The notes under the pieces are model-generated. The model had not been told where the DNA came from. It searched no databases and was given only the letters and a program-made list of their open reading frames with translations. From JBKEBQ01 sp047973225 (GTDB lineage: Bacteria; Bacillota_I; Bacilli_A; Erysipelotrichales; Erysipelotrichaceae): a stretch of DNA of 12,643 bases. Shown piece after piece: positions 6,469 to 12,643 of this stretch (position 1 is the stretch's first letter; every line of letters starts with the position of its first letter). The stretch lies in contig JBKEBQ010000054.1 of assembly GCA_047973225.1 (NCBI GenBank), forward strand, positions 1 through 12,643, in the 5' to 3' direction. Both the position numbers and the translations under genes were made by a program.

Positions 6469-7182
6469 ATGGATACTATTTTATTTGATTTAGATGGAAC
6501 ATTACTACCTATGGACATAACTGCGTTCAAAAAAAAATATTTTGATTTACTCATTAAATTTTTCACTTGCAAGAATTATAATGCAAATATAGTTTTGAAA
6601 GGCGTCATGGCAGGAAGTGCGCAAATGATAAAAAACAATGGTAAAAATACAAATGAAGAAGTGTTTTGGCGAACATTTGAAAGCGTAAGTGGATATAAAG
6701 GCGAAGAAATAAAACCATTATTTCTAGAGTTTTATGAACATGATTTTCAAATGGTTGAAAATACTTGTTCATCAAATCCTATCGTGGTGAAGGCCATCTC
6801 TATTTTGCGTGATAAGGGATATCGAATAATATGTGCAACCAATCCTATCTTTCCTAAAGTTGCTAGTGTTTCTAGACTTCGTTGGAGTGGCGTAGATGTA
6901 GATGCCTTTGAAGAAATTACAACATTTGAAAACTATCATTATTGTAAACCGAATTCAAAATATTTTAGTGAGGTTATGGAACGTTTCAAACTTAATCCTG
7001 ATACTTGCTTGATGGTCGGAAATGATGCTCAGGAAGATATGGCAATTAAGGCATTAGGAATCCCTGTATATTTGATTAGTGACCATTTGATTTGTCGTGA
7101 GCAAGATGAAATAAAAGAAGCTGATTATGTAAGCGATGCTAATGAATTTTTAAAGTTTGTGCAAAGTCTTCCTTGTATATAA
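6469..7182 (+). CDS. HAD superfamily hydrolase (phosphatase-like)
   Basis: This is a 237-aa cytosolic HAD phosphohydrolase. Motif I is FDLDGT with nucleophile Asp7 and Asp9. Motif II is the Thr of CATNP (Thr124). Motif III is Lys160 in YCKPNSKYF. Motif IV is MVGNDAQEDM (Asp186 and Asp190). A helical cap of the C1 type sits between motifs I and II (about 15-95). All catalytic residues are present, so it should be active. The substrate cannot be told; the phosphoglycolate phosphatase-like group is closest by layout. The ATG at 6469 is chosen over a TTG at 6448 because AAAGG (6456-6460) precedes it by 8 nt and the HAD motif I must be close to the N-terminus. It follows cysK by 60 nt with no clear terminator between, so partial co-transcription is possible. 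Confidence 0.88.
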   Translation: MDTILFDLDGTLLPMDITAFKKKYFDLLIKFFTCKNYNANIVLKGVMAGSAQMIKNNGKNTNEEVFWRTFESVSGYKGEEIKPLFLEFYEHDFQMVENTCSSNPIVVKAISILRDKGYRIICATNPIFPKVASVSRLRWSGVDVDAFEEITTFENYHYCKPNSKYFSEVMERFKLNPDTCLMVGNDAQEDMAIKALGIPVYLISDHLICREQDEIKEADYVSDANEFLKFVQSLPCI

Positions 7183-7184
7183 TA

Positions 7185-7217
7185 AAAAAGAAAAGCGATT
7201 TCACTTTTCTCTTTTAT
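7185..7217. terminator. Bidirectional terminator between converging genes
   Basis: AAAAAGAAAAG (7185-7195) pairs with CTTTTCTCTTTT (7204-7215) with one bulged C. The T-rich right arm serves the + strand HAD gene and the A-rich left arm reads as a T tract on the - strand for the activase operon. It fills the 43-nt gap between the two stop codons. Confidence 0.65.
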
Positions 7218-7225
7218 TTAATTGG

Positions 7226-8467
7226 TTATTCTTTCATCTCAAATTTAGCATTAGAAAGCATTAATTTTATGCGGTTTTCTTGGTTGATTGTACTAGCTCC
7301 TGGATCATAATCAATGGCAACAACATTGGAGTAGGGGAAGTTGTCTTTAATTTTTCGCATCATTCCTTTCGCGACAATATGATTGGGCAGACATCCAAAA
7401 GGTTGTGTGCAGATAATATTGTTGACTCCACTGTGGATGAGTTCTAGCATTTCACTTGTCAGCAACCAACCTTCTCCCATTTTTACACCTTTAGAGATAT
7501 AATCATTTGCCATATTCTTAACTTCATTAAAATTTGACATAGCCGTAAAAACACCATGTTTTTTTATAGTTGCAATCATTTTCTCTTGATTTTTTGTAAT
7601 ATAGCGTAATGCAATATGACCGAGTATTTTATATTTTTTGTTAATTTTGTATAAATTATAATCCATAATCATATTTTCGCAACAATAAGCGACAAAGTCC
7701 AGAAGACCGGATACGACAGGTTCAGCACCTTCACGAATTAAAAATTGTTCTAGATTGTTGTTTCCTAAAGATGAATATTTCATGTATATTTCACCAACAA
7801 TACCAACTTTGATTTTTTGCTCGTAACGTTTCTCTATCCTGGAAAAATCATTTAATATCTCTTGGTACGTATGCTTTACCCTTAAGAATGAAGGGGAATG
7901 GGTTCTATCAGCAATTTTCCTTGTCCATTTTTTTGTGAGCAATGTGGTTGTTCCTTTTTTTTGCTCGTAGGGCAAACATTGATTGGATATCCACATCAAC
8001 AGATCAGCGTAAATAATACCATAAATAATTTTAACAATCATTTTTGTTGTTATTTTGAAACCTGCATTAGATTCTAAACCAGCAAAATTTAGAGATATCA
8101 CGGGAATATATTCCATATTATTATTTTTTAAGGCTTTTCGTAATAAATTAATATAATTACTAGCACGACATCCACCACCTGTTTGGGGCATGATGAGCGC
8201 TGTCTTATGTAAGTCGTATTGACCGTTTTTTAAGGCATCGATCATTTGTCCAACAACCAAAAGGGCAGGATAGCATGTGTCATTATGAACATTTTGAATA
8301 CCTTCATGTGCGATATTTGGACTATTTGCTTTTAATAATTCAACGTTATAGCCCTCATCTATTAGAATTTCTGCAATGATCTCAAAATGGATATGCAACA
8401 TACTAGGAATCAAAATTGTATGTGTTTTCCGCATTTTTCGACTAAATTCAACGTGTTCTTTTCTCAT
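7226..8467 (-). CDS. HgdB-like / COG3581-type C-terminal part of activase-dehydratase system
   Basis: This 413-aa protein corresponds to the C-terminal portion of the roughly 1,400-aa 2-hydroxyacyl-CoA dehydratase activase-related proteins, a region related to dehydratase subunits that hold iron-sulfur clusters. Conserved cysteine motifs are seen: HNDTCYPALLVVGQ (Cys65), QTGGGCRASNYI (Cys100), VAYCCENM (Cys262, Cys263) and CTQPFGCLPNHIVAKG (Cys353, Cys359), plus IDYDPGAS near the end. GEIYMKYSSLGNNNLEQFL (225-243) is also typical. No membrane helix or signal peptide is seen. Its first 19 residues match the linker that in fused homologues leads into THTILIPSM. AGAGG lies 6 nt before the ATG. 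It starts 2 bp after the upstream gene's stop. The substrate is unknown; the fold and cluster role are inferred from family. Confidence 0.8.
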   Translation of the reverse strand: MRKEHVEFSRKMRKTHTILIPSMLHIHFEIIAEILIDEGYNVELLKANSPNIAHEGIQNVHNDTCYPALLVVGQMIDALKNGQYDLHKTALIMPQTGGGCRASNYINLLRKALKNNNMEYIPVISLNFAGLESNAGFKITTKMIVKIIYGIIYADLLMWISNQCLPYEQKKGTTTLLTKKWTRKIADRTHSPSFLRVKHTYQEILNDFSRIEKRYEQKIKVGIVGEIYMKYSSLGNNNLEQFLIREGAEPVVSGLLDFVAYCCENMIMDYNLYKINKKYKILGHIALRYITKNQEKMIATIKKHGVFTAMSNFNEVKNMANDYISKGVKMGEGWLLTSEMLELIHSGVNNIICTQPFGCLPNHIVAKGMMRKIKDNFPYSNVVAIDYDPGASTINQENRIKLMLSNAKFEMKE

Positions 8468-8469
8468 CT

Positions 8470-11400
8470 TTAACCTCTTCGTTGCTCCATGGCTGCCAAT
8501 AAGGAGCGGATTCTAATTTTAACAGCTCCTAAATTATCGATTTCATCAATTTTAATTTGCGTATAAAGTTTATTGTTTTCTTTTAAAATATCATGGATTT
8601 CATCTGTAGTTATGGAGTCGAGACCACAACCAAAAGATACAAGTTGAACAAGTTCACAATTTTCAAGTGTGGAAATATATTTTGCAGCTTGGTATAGACG
8701 AGCATGATATGTCCATTGATTTAATACTTTTAATTTCTTAAATTCAGTACTTCTTGCAACGCTATCTTCGCTGATGACAGCAAGACCTAAGGAGGTGATT
8801 AAACGATCAATTCCGTGATTAATTTCAGGGTCAATATGATAAGGACGTCCAGCAAGACAAAGTGTAAAAATCCCTTCTTCTTCAGCATAGTCCAATGCCT
8901 TAATGGCATAATTATCAACTTCTTTTTTATATCTATCATACTCGAAATAAGCTGCAATACTCGCTTTTTTTATTTCTTTTTTAGAAATTGAAAATTTATG
9001 CTCCTTGAAGAACATATTCATTTTTTTTGTAAACTCTTTGTCATTATTTAAAATTACGTAAGGGTAATAAAATTCATTATCTTTAATGTTCATATTAGAG
9101 GCAACAACTTCAGGATAATATGCGACAACAGGGCAATTAAAACAGTTTTCACTAATCCCTTCATCGAAATTATAGGTCATCGCTGGATAAAAAATACGTT
9201 TCACACCTTTTTCTTGTAGATTTGCAATATGACCGTGTACAATTTTTGCAGGATAGCAAGCAGTATCGGAAGGAATGGTATGTTGTCCTTTATTATAAAG
9301 TGATTTCGAAGATATATCAGACAGGATGACTTGGAATCCTAAGTGGGTGAAAAAAGTATGCCAAAACGGTAAATTTTCATACATATTAAGAACCATAGGG
9401 ATACCAATTTCACCACGATTGCAACTTCCTTTGATTGCGTAATAGCTTTTTAATTTATCTAGTTTAAAAGCATACACATTAGGAATGTTGAAATTATTTT
9501 CACCTCTGATTGGACGTTCACATTTATTTCCTGCAATCAATTTGTTGCCATCATTAAAATGATTGATTGTAAGACTGCAATGGTTCGTGCAAAGGTTACA
9601 ATTTGATAATTGTGAAGTGTGTGTAAAAGCATCCAATTCAGCACGACTTAAAATATTACTGCTTTTCTGTTTTGCTTTCATTGCGAGTAGCGCCACACCG
9701 AAAGCTCCCATCAACCCTGAAATTTGCGGGCGAACAACATGTTTTCCCAATTCGATTTCAAAGCTTCTAAGAACGGTATCATTTAAAAATGTACCACCTT
9801 GAACGACAACGTTTTCTCCTAAATCGTTTGGATCATTGATGCGAATTACTTTGTATAAGGCATTTTTCACAACGGAAAGGGCCAATCCAGCACTTATATC
9901 TTCCACAGTTGCGCCATTTTTTTGCGCTTCCTTTACAGAAGAATTCATAAAAACAGTACATCTAGATCCCAAATTCACCGGTTTTTTTCCGACCAAACCC
10001 ATTTGCGAAAATTGTCTTATATTATAGCCAAGTGATTGAGCAAAAGTTTCAATAAAACTTCCACAACCACTACTACAAGCTTCATTCAAGATAATTTCAT
10101 CAATACGGTTGTCTTTAATTTTAAAACATTTCATGTCCTGACCACCAATATCAATAATAAAATCAACATTAGGTTGAAAATGTTTTGCGGCAATATAATG
10201 CGATACGGTTTCTACCTCGCCAATATCTAAGCGAAATGCTTTCTTGATTAAATCTTCACCATAACCGGTAACTCCACTCGCTTTGATCATAAGGTTTGGG
10301 TTTGTTTCATAGATATATAATAATTGTTTCTTCACCACATCAATCGGATTCCCTTTGTTGTTAGTGTAATTGGAATATAATATTTTTTTCTTTTCATCCA
10401 ATAAAATAATTTTGGTTGTCGTACTGCCTGCATCAACACCCAAATATGCGTTCCCCTGATATTCTTTTAGGTTGCTTTCTTCAACTTTTGCAAGCGCATG
10501 ACGTTGTTTAAATGCCAAGTACTCTTCATCATTCTCAAATAACGGGTTTAGACCTATATGCGTTATTCGTGCATTACAAGCACGTTGAAGGGCATTAAGA
10601 ATTTGTGGATAGCTCATTGCTTCTTGGTTACCATTGGCATAAATCGCGGCTCCAAGAGCAACAAAGTAAGGTCCTAATTCAGGAAGGGTAGCTTGTTTTT
10701 CATCTATGTTTAATGTCTCTATAAAACGATCACGTAAGCCTTTATTAAAAGAAAGAGGACCACCTAAAAATAGTAATTTTCCCTCAATGGTACGCCCTTG
10801 TGCCAGACCCGTAATGGTTTGATCAACAACAGCTTGAAAAATGCTTGCAGCGATGTTTTCTTTTTGTGCACCTTGATTAATTAATGGTTGAACATCCGTT
10901 TTTGCGAATACACCACATCGAGATGCAATGGGATATAATTTCGTATAGTTTTGGCTAAGTGTATCCAATGTTTTTAAATCAACATCTAACAGATTGGCCA
11001 TCTGGTCAATGAAAGCACCAGTTCCGCCAGCACAGGTTGAATTCATCCGTTCTTCCAAAGCACCCTTTAAGAATATTATTTTTGCATCTTCACCGCCTAA
11101 TTCAATAACAACATCACTATCTGCATGGTATTTACGAACTGCTTTGGTGGTAGCAAAAACTTCTTGGACAAAAGGTAGATTTCCCATATTTGCAATTCCC
11201 AAACCAGCAGATCCTGTGATGGCAAGTTTTATAGACCCGTCTTTTATAAATGGTTTTAACGTTTCTATTTTTGCAAGCGCCATTTCACGCACCTTTGATT
11301 TATGACGCTCGTAACTTTTATATATAATTGTATCAACATCATCTAAAACAACTGCTTTGATGGTTGTAGAACCAATATCTAATCCAATTTTATATGTCAT
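8470..11400 (-). CDS. Double-ASKHA 2-hydroxyacyl-CoA dehydratase activase with DUF2229 region
   Basis: This large cytosolic protein (976 aa from the chosen start) is related to HgdC/BcrAD/BadFG activases, which use ATP hydrolysis to push single electrons into iron-sulfur dehydratases or reductases. Domain 1 (about 1-260): GLDIGSTT (5-12), the cluster cysteines in STCAGGTGAF (Cys123) and ASRCGVFAKTD (Cys162). Domain 2 (about 320-575): GVDAGSTTTK (321-330), EACSSGCGSF (Cys442, Cys446) and GSRCTVF (Cys481). DUF2229/COG3580-like region (about 600-970): CNLCTNHC (Cys601, 604, 608), NKCERP (Cys627), DTACYPAK (Cys715), CFNC (753, 756) and SFGCGLDS (Cys925). The ATG at 11400 is preferred over one at 11454, which would add 18 basic residues without a ribosome binding site; the site before 11400 (GGGGCGAG) is itself imperfect. 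Physiological substrate unknown. Confidence 0.9.
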   Translation of the reverse strand: MTYKIGLDIGSTTIKAVVLDDVDTIIYKSYERHKSKVREMALAKIETLKPFIKDGSIKLAITGSAGLGIANMGNLPFVQEVFATTKAVRKYHADSDVVIELGGEDAKIIFLKGALEERMNSTCAGGTGAFIDQMANLLDVDLKTLDTLSQNYTKLYPIASRCGVFAKTDVQPLINQGAQKENIAASIFQAVVDQTITGLAQGRTIEGKLLFLGGPLSFNKGLRDRFIETLNIDEKQATLPELGPYFVALGAAIYANGNQEAMSYPQILNALQRACNARITHIGLNPLFENDEEYLAFKQRHALAKVEESNLKEYQGNAYLGVDAGSTTTKIILLDEKKKILYSNYTNNKGNPIDVVKKQLLYIYETNPNLMIKASGVTGYGEDLIKKAFRLDIGEVETVSHYIAAKHFQPNVDFIIDIGGQDMKCFKIKDNRIDEIILNEACSSGCGSFIETFAQSLGYNIRQFSQMGLVGKKPVNLGSRCTVFMNSSVKEAQKNGATVEDISAGLALSVVKNALYKVIRINDPNDLGENVVVQGGTFLNDTVLRSFEIELGKHVVRPQISGLMGAFGVALLAMKAKQKSSNILSRAELDAFTHTSQLSNCNLCTNHCSLTINHFNDGNKLIAGNKCERPIRGENNFNIPNVYAFKLDKLKSYYAIKGSCNRGEIGIPMVLNMYENLPFWHTFFTHLGFQVILSDISSKSLYNKGQHTIPSDTACYPAKIVHGHIANLQEKGVKRIFYPAMTYNFDEGISENCFNCPVVAYYPEVVASNMNIKDNEFYYPYVILNNDKEFTKKMNMFFKEHKFSISKKEIKKASIAAYFEYDRYKKEVDNYAIKALDYAEEEGIFTLCLAGRPYHIDPEINHGIDRLITSLGLAVISEDSVARSTEFKKLKVLNQWTYHARLYQAAKYISTLENCELVQLVSFGCGLDSITTDEIHDILKENNKLYTQIKIDEIDNLGAVKIRIRSLLAAMEQRRG

Positions 11401-11449
11401 AACTCGCCCCAAACTCTTTCTTATTTTCTTTAATCTACTTTTTAATTTT

Positions 11450-11477
11450 AACATACATACATACTTGTTTCTAGCAA
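11450..11477 (-). promoter_or_regulatory. Possible promoter of the activase operon
   Basis: Read on the - strand, TTGCTA (11472-11477) and TATGTT (11450-11455) are spaced 16 nt. Each matches 4 of 6 consensus bases. Transcription would begin near 11443, inside the longer alternative reading frame, which would support the start at 11400. A short CATA tandem repeat lies in the spacer. Confidence 0.25.
11451..11464. repeat. Short tetranucleotide tandem repeat (CATA)
   Basis: ACATACATACATAC is about 3.5 copies of a 4-base unit directly upstream of the activase gene, spanning the alternative start codon at 11454. It is short and may have no role. Confidence 0.5.
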
Positions 11478-11557
11478 ACGAATCATTTTAAAGTTAATTT
11501 ATTTGTAGAAAGTTTAGTAAATCCTTAAATAAAATGAGAAAAAAAAGGAGTTGTAGT

Positions 11558-12391
11558 GTGTTATTAAGGAGTAAAAGGTTGTTCTAATGTAGGCAATTGT
11601 ATCCAGCCTTGTAGGTGTACTATCAAATAGAAAAGATTGACAAGATTTGGGAAACGTCTTTTAAAATATGGTGATATGCTAGGCGTCTACGATGATAATT
11701 ATATAGGTAGGTTTTATTCTGCTAGTGCATTTGAAGATTTAAAAAATTGTCAATAATATTATCGATTATGCAGAAAAAACTATGGTCACTATTTTAAAAC
11801 AAGAAAACTCGGTAAAAAGAATATTGGAAAAATCGGCAGTTTAACATCAGGATTTTCTCAACTTTGTTTCAAAAGACACCAAAACGTGATGCAAAATGTG
11901 GATAATCAGATGTTAAAGTGCCTACAAGCCATAAATTTCATTTTTTCCCATGACATGAAGGTGGTGGCTTATATGTTGGGGAATTTGGTGTCTATAACAA
12001 TACGATAGTTGAACACTTCCTTACCAACCCTTTGATGAAATAATTGTCGGCGCAGTTGCAGGCGTAGCATCCGCAGGACTTGGTCCTTGGATACTATATC
12101 AATACATGCTTTGGAATCGAGAGTATGCCTTAGATGGCACCTATTTATCCGAAGAAAACAGAACTGAAATGTTTGATTGCTATATGACGATGCTATGACA
12201 AGAATTGGCGTTTTGTGGGCAGCAGAAACAGCCTGAGATCAGGAGCTTTTTTACTAAATGCTGTAAGAGACGATAAAGTTGATATGGTAATCTCGCTAGT
12301 ATCAAGTATTAGTGGGTGAAAGTATTGACAAGTTAATAAGTTAAATGCATCTAGTGTGAAAAATCTCTTGATGTTATTTAACATATTGTAA
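11558..12391 (+). pseudogene. Decayed gene of unrecognised function
   Basis: A + strand coding remnant can be followed only by changing frame and passing stops. AAAAAAGGAG (11541-11550) sits 7 nt before a GTG at 11558, the likely old start, though this part is least certain. Pieces: 11631-11756 (GKRLLKYGDMLGVYDDN..., then YIGRFYSASAFEDLK); 11740-11886 in another frame with a TAA inside and ended by TGA (IVNNIIDYAEKTM, HQDFLNFVSKDTKT); 11888-12043 with two internal stops (DVKVPTSHKFHFFP, HEGGGLYVGEFGVYNNTIVE); 12031-12198 (DEIIVGAVAGVASAGLGPW, then ILYQYMLWNREYALDGTY); 12194-12391 with two internal stops (KNWRFVGSRNSLRSGAFLL, QVNKLNASSVKNLLMLFNIL). The Gly/Ala-rich stretch at about 12040-12110 could be a membrane or pore-like helix. 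I do not recognise the family. Coding-like residue use across five pieces argues that this was once one gene of about 275 codons. Confidence 0.6.
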
Positions 12392-12443
12392 AGAAAACTA
12401 TTGCAGTTCCCAAATAATTCGCAACATTTGGTATTATATTCAT
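12378..12443 (-). CDS. Candidate 21-aa hydrophobic small ORF
   Basis: On the - strand an ATG at 12443 opens a 21-codon frame (MNIIPNVANYLGTAIVFFTI, then C) ending in TAA at 12378. AGGAG lies 5 nt before the ATG. The second half is hydrophobic, as in a short membrane peptide or the truncated N-terminus of a longer protein. It overlaps the 3' end of the decayed + strand gene. Short ORFs of this size arise often by chance, so it rests mainly on the ribosome binding site and the hairpin upstream. Confidence 0.25.
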   Translation of the reverse strand: MNIIPNVANYLGTAIVFFTIC

Positions 12444-12643
12444 GAGGTCTCCTGTTTTGATGTTTAGAAAAACTATTATAATAGGACCTCCTTTATATTA
12501 TCCACACTTATTTTACACTAACAACACAAATAAAACCTTGCAGAAACAAAGTTAACGTAGTATATTGATTTTAGATTTTAACAGGATATATAAAATTTAT
12601 GCCAAAGAAACAAAAAACGTGACTTTCTTAAAAAAATAGGGAT
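12392..12643. other. AT-rich right end, no intact gene
   Basis: Apart from the hairpin and small ORF at its left, this stretch shows only weak signals. TTGATT (12565-12570) and TATATA (12587-12592) could form a + strand promoter just before an ATG at 12599. That frame reads MPKKQKT then stops; with one more A in the A6 run (12612-12617) it would continue open to the window edge (MPKKQKNVTFLKKIG). It may be the beginning of a broken or frameshifted gene that continues outside. Confidence 0.3.
12444..12492 (-). promoter_or_regulatory. Hairpin that could cover the small ORF ribosome binding site
   Basis: On the - strand GAGGTCCT (12485-12492) can pair with AGGAGACCTC (12444-12453) with one bulged A, around a loop of about 31 nt. 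The 3' arm contains the AGGAG of the 21-aa ORF, and the 5' arm itself begins in a perfect AGGAGG. A palindrome CTATTATAATAG (12473-12484) with TATAAT on both strands lies in the loop. A role in translation control is inference. Confidence 0.3.

Noticed and set aside
8462..8485. Programmed ribosomal frameshift joining the two activase genes
   Set aside because: No X-XXY-YYZ slippery heptamer is in frame before the TAA, and a normal start with AGAGG is available.
11401..11454. 18-residue basic N-terminal extension of the activase (start at 11454)
   Set aside because: No ribosome binding site precedes 11454, and the HgdC-type ASKHA fold begins within a few residues of the ATG at 11400.
12193..12384. 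63-codon minus-strand open frame in the right end
   Set aside because: It has no ribosome binding site and lies opposite the remnants of the decayed + strand gene, whose pieces look more protein-like.
11455..12643. Insertion sequence or prophage as the origin of the decayed region
   Set aside because: No transposase, integrase, terminal inverted repeats or target-site duplication could be recognised.

Overview
This is a low-GC, AT-rich bacterial window. The gene order alaS-ireB-ruvX-DUF1292-mltG-greA is typical of Bacillota. The A/T-rich codon use, strong AGGAG-type ribosome binding sites and a large 2-hydroxyacyl-CoA dehydratase activase system suggest an anaerobe, most likely of the Erysipelotrichia/Clostridia type. 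The exact lineage is inference. No rRNA, tRNA or CRISPR array was seen.

Left block (about 1-5400, + strand): a housekeeping run for translation, the cell wall and transcription. It holds alaS (alanyl-tRNA synthetase), ireB (substrate of the PASTA-kinase pathway), ruvX/yqgF (RNase H-fold resolvase-like), a small acidic DUF1292 protein, mltG (membrane murein endolytic transglycosylase) and greA (transcript-cleavage factor). Genes are tightly packed: TAATG overlap of ireB/ruvX, and an 8-bp overlap of DUF1292/mltG. alaS is preceded by a 16-codon leader ORF whose stop overlaps the alaS start (ATGA). The leader's start codon lies inside a strong two-part hairpin. A 10-bp perfect hairpin separates ruvX from DUF1292. 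greA has its own extended -10 promoter and an intrinsic terminator.

Middle (5400-7220, + strand): cysK (cysteine synthase family) has a clear sigma-A-type promoter. After it comes a HAD-family phosphatase preceded by a perfect 7-bp inverted repeat. The HAD gene converges on the minus-strand block at a bidirectional terminator.

Right block (7226-11400, - strand): two adjacent genes together make up the roughly 1,400-residue 'activase-DUF2229-HgdB-like' protein that is often a single chain. The upstream gene carries two tandem ASKHA ATPase/activase domains and a DUF2229-like cysteine-rich region. The downstream gene carries the HgdB-like C-terminal part. They are separated by only 2 bp, with a usable ribosome binding site between them. 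The split falls in the interdomain linker, so it could be a true two-gene arrangement or the result of one indel.

Right end (11455-12643): there is no intact gene of normal size. About 830 bp hold a decayed + strand gene, readable only by switching frames and passing several stops. It encodes an unrecognised protein with one hydrophobic Gly/Ala-rich stretch. Beyond it lies a minus-strand hairpin that could hide the ribosome binding site of a 21-residue ORF, and the window ends in a possible start of another gene.
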